Below, one piece after another: positions 57,494-64,000 of a DNA stretch of 64,000 bases. The notes under the pieces were generated by a model, which saw nothing but the letters and a program-made list of their open reading frames with translations, had not been told where the DNA came from and searched no databases. Both the position numbers and the translations under genes were made by a program. The stretch is from Nocardia donostiensis (GTDB taxonomy: Bacteria > Actinomycetota > Actinomycetes > Mycobacteriales > Mycobacteriaceae): contig NZ_MUKP01000027.1 of the NCBI RefSeq assembly GCF_002081715.1, forward strand, positions 1 through 64,000, in the 5' to 3' direction. The stretch's first letter is position 1. Each line of letters opens with the position of its first letter.

Positions 57494-58711
57494 TCAGCGC
57501 AGGGCGCGGGCCAGGTTGGCGTCGAGCGCCGCGAGGAACTCCTCGGTGCTCAGGTAGCCCTGGTCGCCGCCGACGAGCAGTGCGAGGTCCTTGGTCATCT
57601 GGCCGCCTTCGACGGTCTTGATGACGACATCCTCCAGGGTCTGCGCGAAGCCGATCAGCTCGGGGTTGTTGTCCAGCTTGCCGCGGTGCTCCAGGCCGCG
57701 GGTCCAGGCGAAGATCGACGCGATCGGGTTGGTCGAGGTCGGCTTGCCCTGCTGGTGCTGGCGGTAGTGCCGGGTGACGGTGCCGTGCGCCGCCTCGGCC
57801 TCACAGGTCTGGCCGTCCGGGGTCAGCAACACAGAGGTCATCAGGCCGAGCGAGCCGAAGCCTTGGGCCACGGTGTCGGACTGCACGTCACCGTCGTAGT
57901 TCTTGCAGGCCCACACATAGCCGCCCTCCCACTTCATGGAGGAGGCGACCATATCGTCGATCAACCGGTGCTCGTAGGTCAGGCCCGCGGCGTCGAACTG
58001 GGTTTTGAACTCGGCATCGAAGACCTCCTGGAAGGTGTCCTTGAACATGCCGTCGTAGGCCTTCAGGATGGTGTTCTTCGTCGACATGTACACCGGGTAG
58101 TTCTGCTGCAGACCATAGTTGAACGAGGCCCGCGCGAAGTCCTCGATGGACTTGCGGAAGTTGTACATGCCCATGACGACGCCGCCGTCCTCGGGCATCT
58201 TCACGACCTCGTGCTCGATCGGCTCGCTGCCGTCGTCCGGGGTGAAGGTGAGGGTGACGGTACCGCCTTGGAACACCTTGAAGTCGGTGGCGCGGTACTG
58301 GTCGCCGAACGCGTGACGGCCGATGATGATCGGCTTGGTCCAGCCCGGGACCAGGCGGGGCACGTTGGAGATGATGATCGGCGCGCGGAAGATGGTACCG
58401 CCCAGAATGTTGCGGATGGTGCCGTTGGGCGAACGCCACATTTTCTTGAGGCCGAACTCCTTGACACGGGCCTCATCAGGGGTGATGGTCGCGCATTTGA
58501 CGCCCACCCCGTGCTTCTTGATGGCGTTGGCGGCGTCGATGGTGACCTGGTCGTCGGTCTTGTCCCGGTATTCGATGCCGAGGTCGTAGTACTCGAGGTT
58601 CACATCGAGGTACGGGTGGATCAACTTGTCCTTGATGAACTGCCAGATGATCCGGGTCATCTCGTCGCCATCGAGTTCGACGACGGTGCCTTCAACCTTG
58701 ATCTTGGACAT
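57494..58711 (-). CDS. icd: NADP-dependent isocitrate dehydrogenase (eukaryotic-like, Icd1)
   Basis: 405-residue homodimeric type, corresponding to M. tuberculosis Icd1 (Rv3339c). Features: [20 protein letters not shown] start, [38 protein letters not shown] with phosphorylatable-type Ser-Asn, the Mg-site [28 protein letters not shown], and [17 protein letters not shown]. It catalyses the oxidative decarboxylation of isocitrate to 2-oxoglutarate. An AGGAGG sits 8 bases before the ATG (rev. complement of 58719-58728 region). Divergent from the metC riboswitch region. Confidence 0.96.
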   Translation of the reverse strand: MSKIKVEGTVVELDGDEMTRIIWQFIKDKLIHPYLDVNLEYYDLGIEYRDKTDDQVTIDAANAIKKHGVGVKCATITPDEARVKEFGLKKMWRSPNGTIRNILGGTIFRAPIIISNVPRLVPGWTKPIIIGRHAFGDQYRATDFKVFQGGTVTLTFTPDDGSEPIEHEVVKMPEDGGVVMGMYNFRKSIEDFARASFNYGLQQNYPVYMSTKNTILKAYDGMFKDTFQEVFDAEFKTQFDAAGLTYEHRLIDDMVASSMKWEGGYVWACKNYDGDVQSDTVAQGFGSLGLMTSVLLTPDGQTCEAEAAHGTVTRHYRQHQQGKPTSTNPIASIFAWTRGLEHRGKLDNNPELIGFAQTLEDVVIKTVEGGQMTKDLALLVGGDQGYLSTEEFLAALDANLARALR

Positions 58712-58970
58712 GGATCTTCGTGTCCTCCTAGGATGGTGCCCTCATTGCACGGCCAGGCGAACACGCTTGTGAGCGGACCCCAGCTGTTCAACAGACAACG
58801 TATACGCCTCATGTTGTCCACGAGACGTCTGGTGCATACAAGACGAGCGTACTGCTGACGGTGGTTGCATCACACAGGCAGCCCCGGCAGCGAGCCGTAC
58901 CACACCCGTTTCCCATGGTCGATGAACGTGATTTCGGTCCGCAAGTGTTCGCCGGTTACGATGTGGACCA

Positions 58971-59085
58971 GGTCTTGAGCGCCAGCGCGAAGCCCCGGCT
59001 AGCTGGCCGGCAACCCTCCTGCTGCGGTGGGGTGCTCCGGGTGATGACCGGGCTCCCGAAGGCCGGGGGCAAGCGCACCTTCAGG
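58971..59085 (+). ncRNA. SAM-IV riboswitch upstream of metC
   Basis: The block GGTCTTGAGCGCCAGCG, AGCCCCGGCTAGCTGGCCGG (58991-59010), CAACCCTCC, GGTGGGGTGCTCCGGGTGA and TGACC, then a hairpin around 59050-59070 (CGGGCTCC/GGCCGGGGGC) and CAAGCGCACC follows the SAM-IV (RF00634-type) consensus closely. The 5' GGTC (58971-58974) can pair with GACC (59046-59049). Conserved internal residues that contact SAM are kept. It precedes metC, the expected target in actinomycetes. Boundaries are approximate. Binding of S-adenosylmethionine is expected to switch off downstream expression. Confidence 0.9.
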
Positions 59086-59096
59086 AGGTCACCCAC

Positions 59097-59129
59097 ATGT
59101 GTTGCTGTTGTTGTTCTTCTTCGCGATAA
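59097..59129 (+). CDS. Polycysteine leader peptide between the riboswitch and metC
   Basis: A ten-codon frame with peptide MCCCCCSSSR and TAA stop. It has a near-ideal Shine-Dalgarno AGGAGG at 59083-59088, eight bases before the ATG. Five Cys codons in a row are very rare by chance. It ends 52 bp before metC. Such polycysteine short ORFs in mycobacteria attenuate downstream genes according to cysteine supply; here serine codons (the Cys precursor) follow as well. Its ribosome binding site lies at the 3' edge of the SAM-IV element. Confidence 0.75.
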   Translation: MCCCCCSSSR

Positions 59130-59145
59130 CCCAGAAACATCGATC

Positions 59146-59160
59146 GCTGCGGCGAGCAGC
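59146..59160 (+). promoter_or_regulatory. Small hairpin between leader peptide and metC
   Basis: GCTGC (59146-59150), loop GGCGA, GCAGC (59156-59160), followed by CGCCCTCTCTTGGAG and the metC start. A short stem that ribosomes stalled at the Cys codons could not cover; it may participate in an attenuation switch. Weak alone. Confidence 0.4.
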
Positions 59161-59181
59161 CGCCCTCTCTTGGAGCACGAC

Positions 59182-60513
59182 ATGACCGATGCCAGCACGA
59201 CCGACGTCGATCCCACCACCAACTGGTCCTTCGAAACCAAGCAGGTCCACGCGGGACAGAACCCGGACGGCGTCACCAACGCGCGGGCACTGCCGATCTA
59301 CCAGACTACGTCCTACGCTTTCCGCAACACCGACCATGCCGCCGCGCTGTTCGGTCTCGCCGAACCGGGCAATATCTACACGCGCATCATGAACCCCACC
59401 CAGGACGTGGTGGAACAGCGCATCGCTGCGCTCGAAGGCGGCGTCGCCGCACTGCTGCTGGCCTCCGGGCAGGCCGCCGAAACCTTCGCCATCCTCAACC
59501 TGGCCGGGGCGGGCGACCATTTCGTGGCCAGCCCGCACCTGTACGGCGGCACCTTCAACCTGTTCCACTACTCGTTGCCGAAGCTGGGTATCGAGGTCAC
59601 GTTCGTCGACGACCCCGACGACCTGGAGCAGTGGCGCGCCGCCATCCGGCCCAACACCAAGGCCTTCTACGGTGAGACCGTCGCCAACCCGAGCAGCATG
59701 ATCCTCGACATCCCCGGCATCTCCGAGGTCGCGCACGCCGCGGGCATCCCGCTGATCGTGGACAACACCGCAGCCACCCCGTACCTGATCCAGCCGCTGC
59801 AGCACGGCGCCGATATCGTCGTGCACTCGGCCACCAAGTACCTGGGCGGGCACGGAACCGCTATCGCGGGTGTGATCGTCGACGGCGGCACCTTCGACTG
59901 GACCGTGACCGACGAGCAGGGCAACTCCAAGTTCCCCGGCTTCACCACCCCGGACCCCAGCTACCACGGTGCGGTGTTCGCCGACCTGGGCGCGCCCGCC
60001 TTCGCGCTCAAGGCCCGCGTACAACTGCTGCGCGATATGGGTGCGGCCGTGGCGCCGTTCAACGCGTTCCTGATCAGCCAGGGCATCGAAACCCTGAGCT
60101 TGCGGATGGAGCGCCACGTCAGCAACGCCCAGCAGGTCGCCGAGTTCCTCAGCGAACACCCGGACGTGGAGAAGGTTCACTTCGCCGGCCTGCCTTCCTC
60201 GCCGTGGTACGAGCGCAGCAAGCAGTTGACGCCCAAGGGTGTCGGCGCGATCGTGTCGTTCGAGCTGCGCGGCGGTGTCGATGCGGGCAAACGGTTCGTG
60301 GACGCGCTCACCCTGCACAGCCACGTCGCCAATATCGGCGATGTGCGTTCGCTGGTGATCCACCCCGCCTCCACCACGCACTCGCAGCTCACCCCCGAAG
60401 AGCAGCTGAGCGCAGGCGTGGCCCCCGGCCTGATACGACTCGCGGTGGGTATCGAGGGAATCGACGATATTCTCGCCGACCTGCGCACGGGATTCGCGGC
60501 GGCCAACAGTTGA
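59182..60513 (+). CDS. metC: O-acetylhomoserine sulfhydrylase
   Basis: 443-residue PLP enzyme (MetY/MetC type of M. tuberculosis Rv3340) forming homocysteine from O-acetylhomoserine and sulfide. Fold-type I Cys/Met class: [15 protein letters not shown] start, [57 protein letters not shown], and PLP lysine in [15 protein letters not shown] (about residue 219). C-terminal [19 protein letters not shown] is also diagnostic. ATG at 59182 has GGAG six bases upstream; the frame is open further upstream but only through the riboswitch and leader. metX follows with 2 bp between stop and start, so both genes share riboswitch control. Confidence 0.95.
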   Translation: MTDASTTDVDPTTNWSFETKQVHAGQNPDGVTNARALPIYQTTSYAFRNTDHAAALFGLAEPGNIYTRIMNPTQDVVEQRIAALEGGVAALLLASGQAAETFAILNLAGAGDHFVASPHLYGGTFNLFHYSLPKLGIEVTFVDDPDDLEQWRAAIRPNTKAFYGETVANPSSMILDIPGISEVAHAAGIPLIVDNTAATPYLIQPLQHGADIVVHSATKYLGGHGTAIAGVIVDGGTFDWTVTDEQGNSKFPGFTTPDPSYHGAVFADLGAPAFALKARVQLLRDMGAAVAPFNAFLISQGIETLSLRMERHVSNAQQVAEFLSEHPDVEKVHFAGLPSSPWYERSKQLTPKGVGAIVSFELRGGVDAGKRFVDALTLHSHVANIGDVRSLVIHPASTTHSQLTPEEQLSAGVAPGLIRLAVGIEGIDDILADLRTGFAAANS

Positions 60514-60515
60514 CA

Positions 60516-61658
60516 GTGAGCGCCGAACGGAGCACCGCCCGTCGGGCGGGGGCACAGCTGCCCCCGCCCGATGGGCGGCTCGGCGTGATCGATATCGGGG
60601 ACGTCGTGCTGGAGAGCGGTGCGGTTGTCCCCGGTGTCGGGCTGGCTGTGCAGCGGTGGGGTGAGCTCTCGCCGGAGATGGACAATGTGGTGCTGGTCGA
60701 GCACGCCCTCACCGGCGACTCGCATGTGGCGAGCACCTTCGGCGACCCTGCTTCCCCGCCCGGCTGGTGGGAAGGCATGGTCGGCCCGGGAGCACCGCTG
60801 GACACCGACGAGTGGTGTGTGGTCGCCACCAATGTGATCGGCGGCTGTCAGGGCAGCACCGGCCCGGCGTCGTCTGCACCGGACGGGAAGCCGTGGGGGT
60901 CCCGGTTTCCGCGTATCACCATCCGCGATCAGGTGACCGCGGAAGCGGCGCTGCTCGATGTGCTCGGTATCGACCGGATCGCTGCCGCAGTCGGGGGATC
61001 CATGGGCGGTATGCGGGTGCTGGAGTGGATGATCAGCGCGCCGCAGCGGCTGGCCGCCGCGCTGGTGCTCGCTGTGGGCCCGCGGGCCACCGCCGACCAG
61101 ATCGGCACCCAGACCACCCAGATCGCCGCCATCACCGCCGATCCGGCGTGGCAGGGCGGGGACTACCACGGCACCGGTTTCGTCCCGACCACCGGAATGG
61201 GCATTGCGCGCCGGATCGCGCACCTGTCCTACCGCACTGCCGCCGAACTGGACCACCGCTTCCAGAACACATCGCAGGGCGACGAGGACCCGTGGAACGG
61301 GGGCCGTTACGCGGTGCAGAGCTACCTGGACCATCAGGCCGACAAACTGTGTAAACGCTTCGACCCGGCCACCTACGTGCTGCTGAGCGAGGCGATGAAC
61401 CGTCACGACGTCGGCCGGGGTCGCGGAGGTATCGAGGCCGCGCTGGGCAGCACGCATGTCCCCTGCATCGTGGGCGGTATCGACTCCGACCGGCTCTATC
61501 CGCTGGAAACCCAACAGGAACTCGCCGACGGGCTACCCGGATGTCAAGGGCTAGAGGTGGTGCATTCCCGCGATGGGCACGACGGGTTCCTCACCGAGGC
61601 CGCCGCGATCTCCAAGCTCCTCACCCAAACGATGAACTTGGCCCGCGCCAACCGCTGA
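60516..61658 (+). CDS. metX: Homoserine O-acetyltransferase
   Basis: Makes the O-acetylhomoserine used by MetC from homoserine and acetyl-CoA (M. tuberculosis Rv3341 MetA). 380-residue alpha/beta hydrolase fold: [24 protein letters not shown], nucleophilic Ser in [15 protein letters not shown], acid Asp in [14 protein letters not shown] and His in [14 protein letters not shown] at 60516 has no Shine-Dalgarno and starts just after the metC TGA, so it depends on coupling. An in-frame TTG at 60510 is possible. Operon ends at the hairpin 61671-61699. Confidence 0.95.
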   Translation: MSAERSTARRAGAQLPPPDGRLGVIDIGDVVLESGAVVPGVGLAVQRWGELSPEMDNVVLVEHALTGDSHVASTFGDPASPPGWWEGMVGPGAPLDTDEWCVVATNVIGGCQGSTGPASSAPDGKPWGSRFPRITIRDQVTAEAALLDVLGIDRIAAAVGGSMGGMRVLEWMISAPQRLAAALVLAVGPRATADQIGTQTTQIAAITADPAWQGGDYHGTGFVPTTGMGIARRIAHLSYRTAAELDHRFQNTSQGDEDPWNGGRYAVQSYLDHQADKLCKRFDPATYVLLSEAMNRHDVGRGRGGIEAALGSTHVPCIVGGIDSDRLYPLETQQELADGLPGCQGLEVVHSRDGHDGFLTEAAAISKLLTQTMNLARANR

Positions 61659-61670
61659 GCCGGGATTCTG

Positions 61671-61699
61671 GCGGGCGCTCGCTTGAAGCGAGCGCCCGC
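61671..61699. terminator. Bidirectional terminator metX / DUF3017
   Basis: Perfect 12-bp arms GCGGGCGCTCGC (61671-61682) and GCGAGCGCCCGC (61688-61699), loop TTGAA. It is placed between convergent genes and immediately follows the minus-strand stop codon. Confidence 0.88.
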
Positions 61700-62025
61700 T
61701 AACTCACGCCCAGGGTGTTGATCGTTGCCGCGATGAAGACGATCGCACTGCCGAGCAGCGTCAGTGCACCCACATCGAACGGTTTGCTGCGCACCGCGAG
61801 CAACCCCACCCGCGCCGCGGGCAAACACAACCGGAGCGCCGCGGCAAGCAAGGTTGCGCCACCGAAGAACAAAGCCCCACGCCGCCACCGGTCCTGCGCG
61901 ACGAACACCACCGCCACACCGATCACCAGCACCACCAGCAGCATCGGCAGATGACAGCGCAGGAACCGCATCACCTTGGTCCGGCTGCCCGGCTCATCGG
62001 CTGTCGAGGTTTCGGCATCGGTCAC
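61699..62025 (-). CDS. DUF3017-type small membrane protein
   Basis: 108 residues, three or four hydrophobic segments: MLLVVLVIGVAVVFVA, ALFFGGATLLAAALRL, VGALTLLGSAIVFIAATIN. The sequence RWRRGALFFGGATLLAAALRLCLP followed by RVGLLAVRSKPFDV is the DUF3017 core, commonly found next to methionine or folate genes in actinobacteria. Function unknown. GTG at 62025 begins VTDAETSTADEPGSRTKVMRFLR; its ribosome binding site is weak (CGGGGC). Stop sits against the shared terminator. Confidence 0.8.
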   Translation of the reverse strand: MTDAETSTADEPGSRTKVMRFLRCHLPMLLVVLVIGVAVVFVAQDRWRRGALFFGGATLLAAALRLCLPAARVGLLAVRSKPFDVGALTLLGSAIVFIAATINTLGVS

Positions 62026-62138
62026 GCCCCGATTCTGACAGACCCATACCCCCGGCCTGTTCGCCAGTGCCGCAAGCACGCTGTCCCCGGCGGAGCTCGT
62101 ACCCACCCGATATGTGCCGTGCCCGATAAAGGTGGGGT

Positions 62139-62288
62139 ATGACCACAGCGCATGACTACGACGACCTGCACAACATGGTCGATCGGCGCCAGTATCTCTC
62201 ATTCACCGGCTTGACGTATGCCGAACCCGAGCTGGCCGCAGAGTCGGAAGAAATTCTCGGCGAAGAGCGAGGCAGGCAAGCAGAGTGA
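62139..62288 (+). CDS. 49-residue acidic hypothetical protein upstream of a toxin-antitoxin pair
   Basis: Short frame with a good AAGGTGGGG site directly before ATG. Peptide begins MTTAHDYDDLHNMVDRRQ, continues with YLSFTGLTYAEPELAAESEE and ends acidic and polar. No family recognised. It could be a remnant of a longer antitoxin or an independent small protein; it stands 63 bp before the next start on the same strand. Confidence 0.5.
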   Translation: MTTAHDYDDLHNMVDRRQYLSFTGLTYAEPELAAESEEILGEERGRQAE

Positions 62289-62333
62289 TCGTCTGCGATA
62301 CGAGGCTGCGTGCCGACAGCAAGAGGCGCAGTT

Positions 62334-62354
62334 CATCCTACTATCGGTAGGATG
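62334..62354 (+). promoter_or_regulatory. Palindromic operator overlapping the -10 of the toxin-antitoxin operon
   Basis: CATCCTAC (62334-62341) and GTAGGATG (62347-62354) are perfect 8-bp arms separated by 5 bp. TACTAT (62339-62344) within it is a good -10 that predicts transcription from about 62352, the ATG itself. This is typical of antitoxin autoregulation. Confidence 0.7.
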
Positions 62355-62612
62355 GGCGCTATGAGCGGTAGTAAGAAGTACTCGGTGAGCCTGCCCGAAG
62401 AGCTCGCGGAAACAATCCGGGCACAGGTAGGCCCGGGCGGCTTCTCCGCCTACATCGCCGAAGCACTCGAGCACCACGTCGCCATGGGCAAGCTCGGCGA
62501 CATCGTCGATGACTACACCAGGGACCACGGGCCGCTGCCCCAGGAGGAAATCGACGCGGCCCGGGCCGCGCTGCGGCATGACAAGGACGGTCCGGCCGGG
62601 GCCGCCGCCTGA
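62352..62612 (+). CDS. Antitoxin of a VapBC-like toxin-antitoxin pair
   Basis: 86 residues: KKYSVSLPEELAETIRAQVGPG is a ribbon-helix-helix-type strand and helix (SVSLPEEL), and GFSAYIAEALEHHVAMGKLGDIVDDY the second helix and linker. The C-terminal Pro/Ala-rich stretch (EEIDAARAALRHDKDG) should wrap the toxin. ATG at 62352 fits a leaderless transcript from the TACTAT element; ATG at 62361 is an alternative. The stop overlaps the toxin ATG (TGATG), typical of antitoxin-first operons. Confidence 0.82.
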   Translation: MGAMSGSKKYSVSLPEELAETIRAQVGPGGFSAYIAEALEHHVAMGKLGDIVDDYTRDHGPLPQEEIDAARAALRHDKDGPAGAAA

Positions 62613-63004
62613 TGCCGGGCACCCTGCTGCTGGACTGCGAAGGGTTGTCGAAGCTCTACCGCCGTGACCCGAAGGTCGTCATTTGCGTCGAAGCGGCGCG
62701 GTTGGAGAATATTCGTGTCGGCACGACCGCGATGACACGGCTGGAAGCCGAGTACGGCCGCGTCCCCCGGGGCAGGATCTCATGGGTGCTGTCCCGTCTC
62801 GACGTCCACGACGTCACTCGAACAGTCAGCGATGCCGCAGCCGAACTGCTCCGAGCGAACAACCTCCACGGCCACAAGTACGCTATCGACGCGGTGCTCG
62901 CAGCTATCGCCCTGGCCGCTGAACCACCGGTCACCATCGTGTCCTCCGATCCCGAGGATCTGACTTCGCTGTGCGGACCGGGGATCGGAATCATCAAGGT
63001 GTAG
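62612..63004 (+). CDS. PIN-domain ribonuclease toxin (VapC-like)
   Basis: 130 residues. Acidic metal-binding residues of the PIN fold: Asp in TLLLDCEGLSKL, Glu in GTTAMTRLEAEYG, Asp in HKYAIDAVLAAIAL and Asp in IVSSDPEDLTSLCG. Such toxins cut tRNA or rRNA when the antitoxin is degraded. D at position 8 is followed by CEGLSK as in several VapC groups. Translationally coupled to the antitoxin. Confidence 0.85.
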   Translation: MPGTLLLDCEGLSKLYRRDPKVVICVEAARLENIRVGTTAMTRLEAEYGRVPRGRISWVLSRLDVHDVTRTVSDAAAELLRANNLHGHKYAIDAVLAAIALAAEPPVTIVSSDPEDLTSLCGPGIGIIKV

Positions 63005-63043
63005 TGGCCGAACATTGCTGGGCCACCTGATTGACTTGGCGTC

Positions 63044-63508
63044 GTGTTCAATGTGATGTTCCATGAGCCGCGCATACCCCCCAATACCGGTAACGCAATA
63101 CGGATGGCCGCTGGAACCGGGTGTGCGCTGCATCTGATCGAGCCGTTGGGGTTCGATCTGTCGGAGGCGAAGCTGCGGCGAGCGGGGCTGGACTACCACG
63201 ATCTGGCGACGGTAACGGTGCATCCGAATCTGGGGGCTGCGTGGCAGGCGTTGCGGCCGGAGCGGGTGTTCGCATTCACCACGCAGGCCACCACCTGGTA
63301 CACCGATGTGGCGTACCGGGCGGGTGATGTGCTGCTGTTCGGGACCGAACCGTCCGGGCTGCCCACGGAAGTGCTGGCCGACGAACACATCACGAAGCAG
63401 GTGCGGATACCGCTGCTGCCGGGGCGGCGGTCGATGAACCTGTCGAACGCGGCGGCGGTCACGGTGTACGAGGCGTGGCGGCAGCACGGGTTTCCCGGCG
63501 CGGTGTGA
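63044..63508 (+). CDS. trmL: tRNA (cytidine/uridine-34 2'-O)-methyltransferase TrmL (SpoU family)
   Basis: 154 residues, the minimal SPOUT length. NVMFHEPRIPPNTGNAIRMAAGTG (motif 1 with N and R), VLLFGTEPSGLP (motif 2) and IPLLPGRRSMNLSNAAAVTVYE (motif 3, SAM knot). Modifies the wobble base of leucine tRNAs in E. coli; the M. tuberculosis Rv3366 (spoU) of equal size ends the same synteny block. GTG start at 63044. Convergent with the DUF167 gene by 10 bp. Confidence 0.93.
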   Translation: MFNVMFHEPRIPPNTGNAIRMAAGTGCALHLIEPLGFDLSEAKLRRAGLDYHDLATVTVHPNLGAAWQALRPERVFAFTTQATTWYTDVAYRAGDVLLFGTEPSGLPTEVLADEHITKQVRIPLLPGRRSMNLSNAAAVTVYEAWRQHGFPGAV

Positions 63509-63518
63509 GCAGCGTCTC

Positions 63519-63746
63519 CTACTCGTCGATGTCGAAACGTTTGTGCCGGGACGCGGCGCCCGCGACGAGGCGGACGGCGCTTTTGGGGACGCCGTAGTGC
63601 TCGGCCAATAGTTCGATGGCGGCCTTGTTCGCCTTACCCTCCACTGCGGGGGCGCGCACGTACAGCTGGAGGGTGCCGTCGGGCAGGGTTTCGACGAGCG
63701 GGCCTTTACGGCTGTTCGGTTTTATCGTCGCCCGCACGGTGGTCAC
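63519..63746 (-). CDS. DUF167/YggU-family protein
   Basis: 75 residues: TTVRATIKPNSRKGPLVE, then LQLYVRAPAVEGKANKAAIELLAEHYGVPKSAVRLVAGAASRHKRFDI, the YggU fold with the conserved P-A-V-E-G-K-A-N and G-x-x-S-R-x-K motifs. Widely conserved; function unknown. GTG at 63746 has AGGAGC seven bases upstream. The upstream frame stops 41 bp inside this gene, so the two overlap and are likely cotranscribed. Confidence 0.88.
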   Translation of the reverse strand: MTTVRATIKPNSRKGPLVETLPDGTLQLYVRAPAVEGKANKAAIELLAEHYGVPKSAVRLVAGAASRHKRFDIDE

Positions 63747-64000
63747 CGGATGCTCCTGGTTCTTTCTGCGTCTCGGTATCGGGAGTGCCTGCATCGTCGA
63801 AGCCGATCCCACGGCCGGAATCCGGTTCCCTCTCGGCGTCCGCCGCCCCTGCGTTGCCTGGCGAGGTGGTGGGTATGTCCCGTTCCCCGGTCGGGGTTTG
63901 CACGGTACCGCTCCCGGCGGCGTCCTGCAGCGGGTCTTCTGTGCGCTCAGCTTTGCCGGAATGTGTTGCGCCCGCAGCACCGGCGGCGCGATCGGAGCCC
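63706..64000 (-). CDS. C-terminal tail of a protein cut by the window edge, low complexity
   Basis: The minus-strand frame is open from the window end and encodes about 97 residues rich in Gly, Ala, Asp, Glu, Thr and Pro (for example GERDIPTTSPGNAGAADAER, EKPGASGDHRAGDDKTEQP-like ending in DDKTEQP). No signal, helix or motif is visible; it looks like a disordered acidic tail of a longer protein. It overlaps the DUF167 gene start by 41 bp. Low-complexity GC-rich frames can be spurious, but strand and overlap fit a real operon. Confidence 0.45.
   Translation of the reverse strand, partial: GSDRAAGAAGATHSGKAERTEDPLQDAAGSGTVQTPTGERDIPTTSPGNAGAADAEREPDSGRGIGFDDAGTPDTETQKEPGASGDHRAGDDKTEQP

Noticed and set aside
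56630-58858. 742-residue plus-strand frame through the hydrolase and antisense to icd
   Set aside because: Overlaps two certain genes and their terminator; no domain recognised.
58861-59181. In-frame upstream extension of metC by about 107 codons
   Set aside because: It would translate the SAM-IV riboswitch and the leader region; the conserved enzyme begins at 59182 with its own ribosome binding site.
62025-62202. Longer N-terminus for the DUF3017 protein
   Set aside because: The added residues are unlike a membrane protein start and overlap the promoter of the small upstream gene of the toxin-antitoxin locus.

Overview
The window is high-GC actinobacterial chromosome, most likely from Nocardia or a close relative in the Corynebacteriales/Mycobacteriales. 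Codon use is strongly GC-biased, GTG starts and ATGA/GTGA gene overlaps are common, several transcripts look leaderless, and the gene order follows the Mycobacterium tuberculosis block from accA3 (Rv3285) to spoU (Rv3366): accA3, lat, lrpA, pcd, lhr, nei, glpD, lpdA, a cyclotransferase, two amidohydrolases, punA, pmmB, upp, an Rv3311-like gene, add, deoA, cdd, sdhCDAB, dacB1, trpS, icd, metC, metX, trmL. The genus is inferred from memory of gene order and was not searched. I see no tRNA, rRNA, CRISPR array, prophage or intact insertion sequence.

Layout. 1-16.9 kb: the 3' part of a biotin-dependent acyl-CoA carboxylase alpha chain, a membrane Ser/Thr kinase, a GltS-family symporter, a beta-propeller lipoprotein, the lysine-to-aminoadipate genes (lat, Lrp regulator, pcd), then helicase Lhr and a Nei-type DNA glycosylase. 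17-30.4 kb: an ArsR-VOC pair behind a strong palindromic operator, divergent glpD/glpK, an aminotransferase with unusual upstream inverted repeats, two envelope/secreted proteins, LpdA-like flavoprotein, two M20 amidohydrolases, and a crotonase. 30.5-41.2 kb: nucleoside and sugar-phosphate salvage (punA, pmmB, upp, add, deoA, cdd), interrupted by a four-gene type VII secretion-associated cassette at 33.6-35.8 kb (EspC-like, WXG/NlpC-P60, EspD/EspH-like, YbaB/EspL-like). 41.5-45 kb: sdhCDAB. 45.3-47.9 kb: a PsaABC/MntABC-type manganese ABC importer with its own promoter and candidate metal-repressor site. 48-57.5 kb: radC, an orphan VapB antitoxin, phenylalanine hydroxylase, DacB1 carboxypeptidase, a YihY membrane protein, trpS, an MpaB-family oxygenase with a TetR regulator, xth, and an alpha/beta hydrolase. 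57.5-61.7 kb: icd, then metC-metX. 61.7-64 kb: a DUF3017 membrane protein, a VapBC-like toxin-antitoxin locus, trmL, a DUF167 protein and a truncated gene at the edge.

The most notable regulatory element is the leader of metC-metX. A SAM-IV riboswitch is followed directly by a strong Shine-Dalgarno and a ten-codon reading frame with five consecutive cysteine codons and three serine codons, before the sulfhydrylase gene. This suggests stacked control by S-adenosylmethionine and by cysteine supply. The second notable unit is the compact type VII-associated cassette that puts a WXG-like segment and a peptidoglycan hydrolase in one protein, between upp and an Rv3311-like gene.
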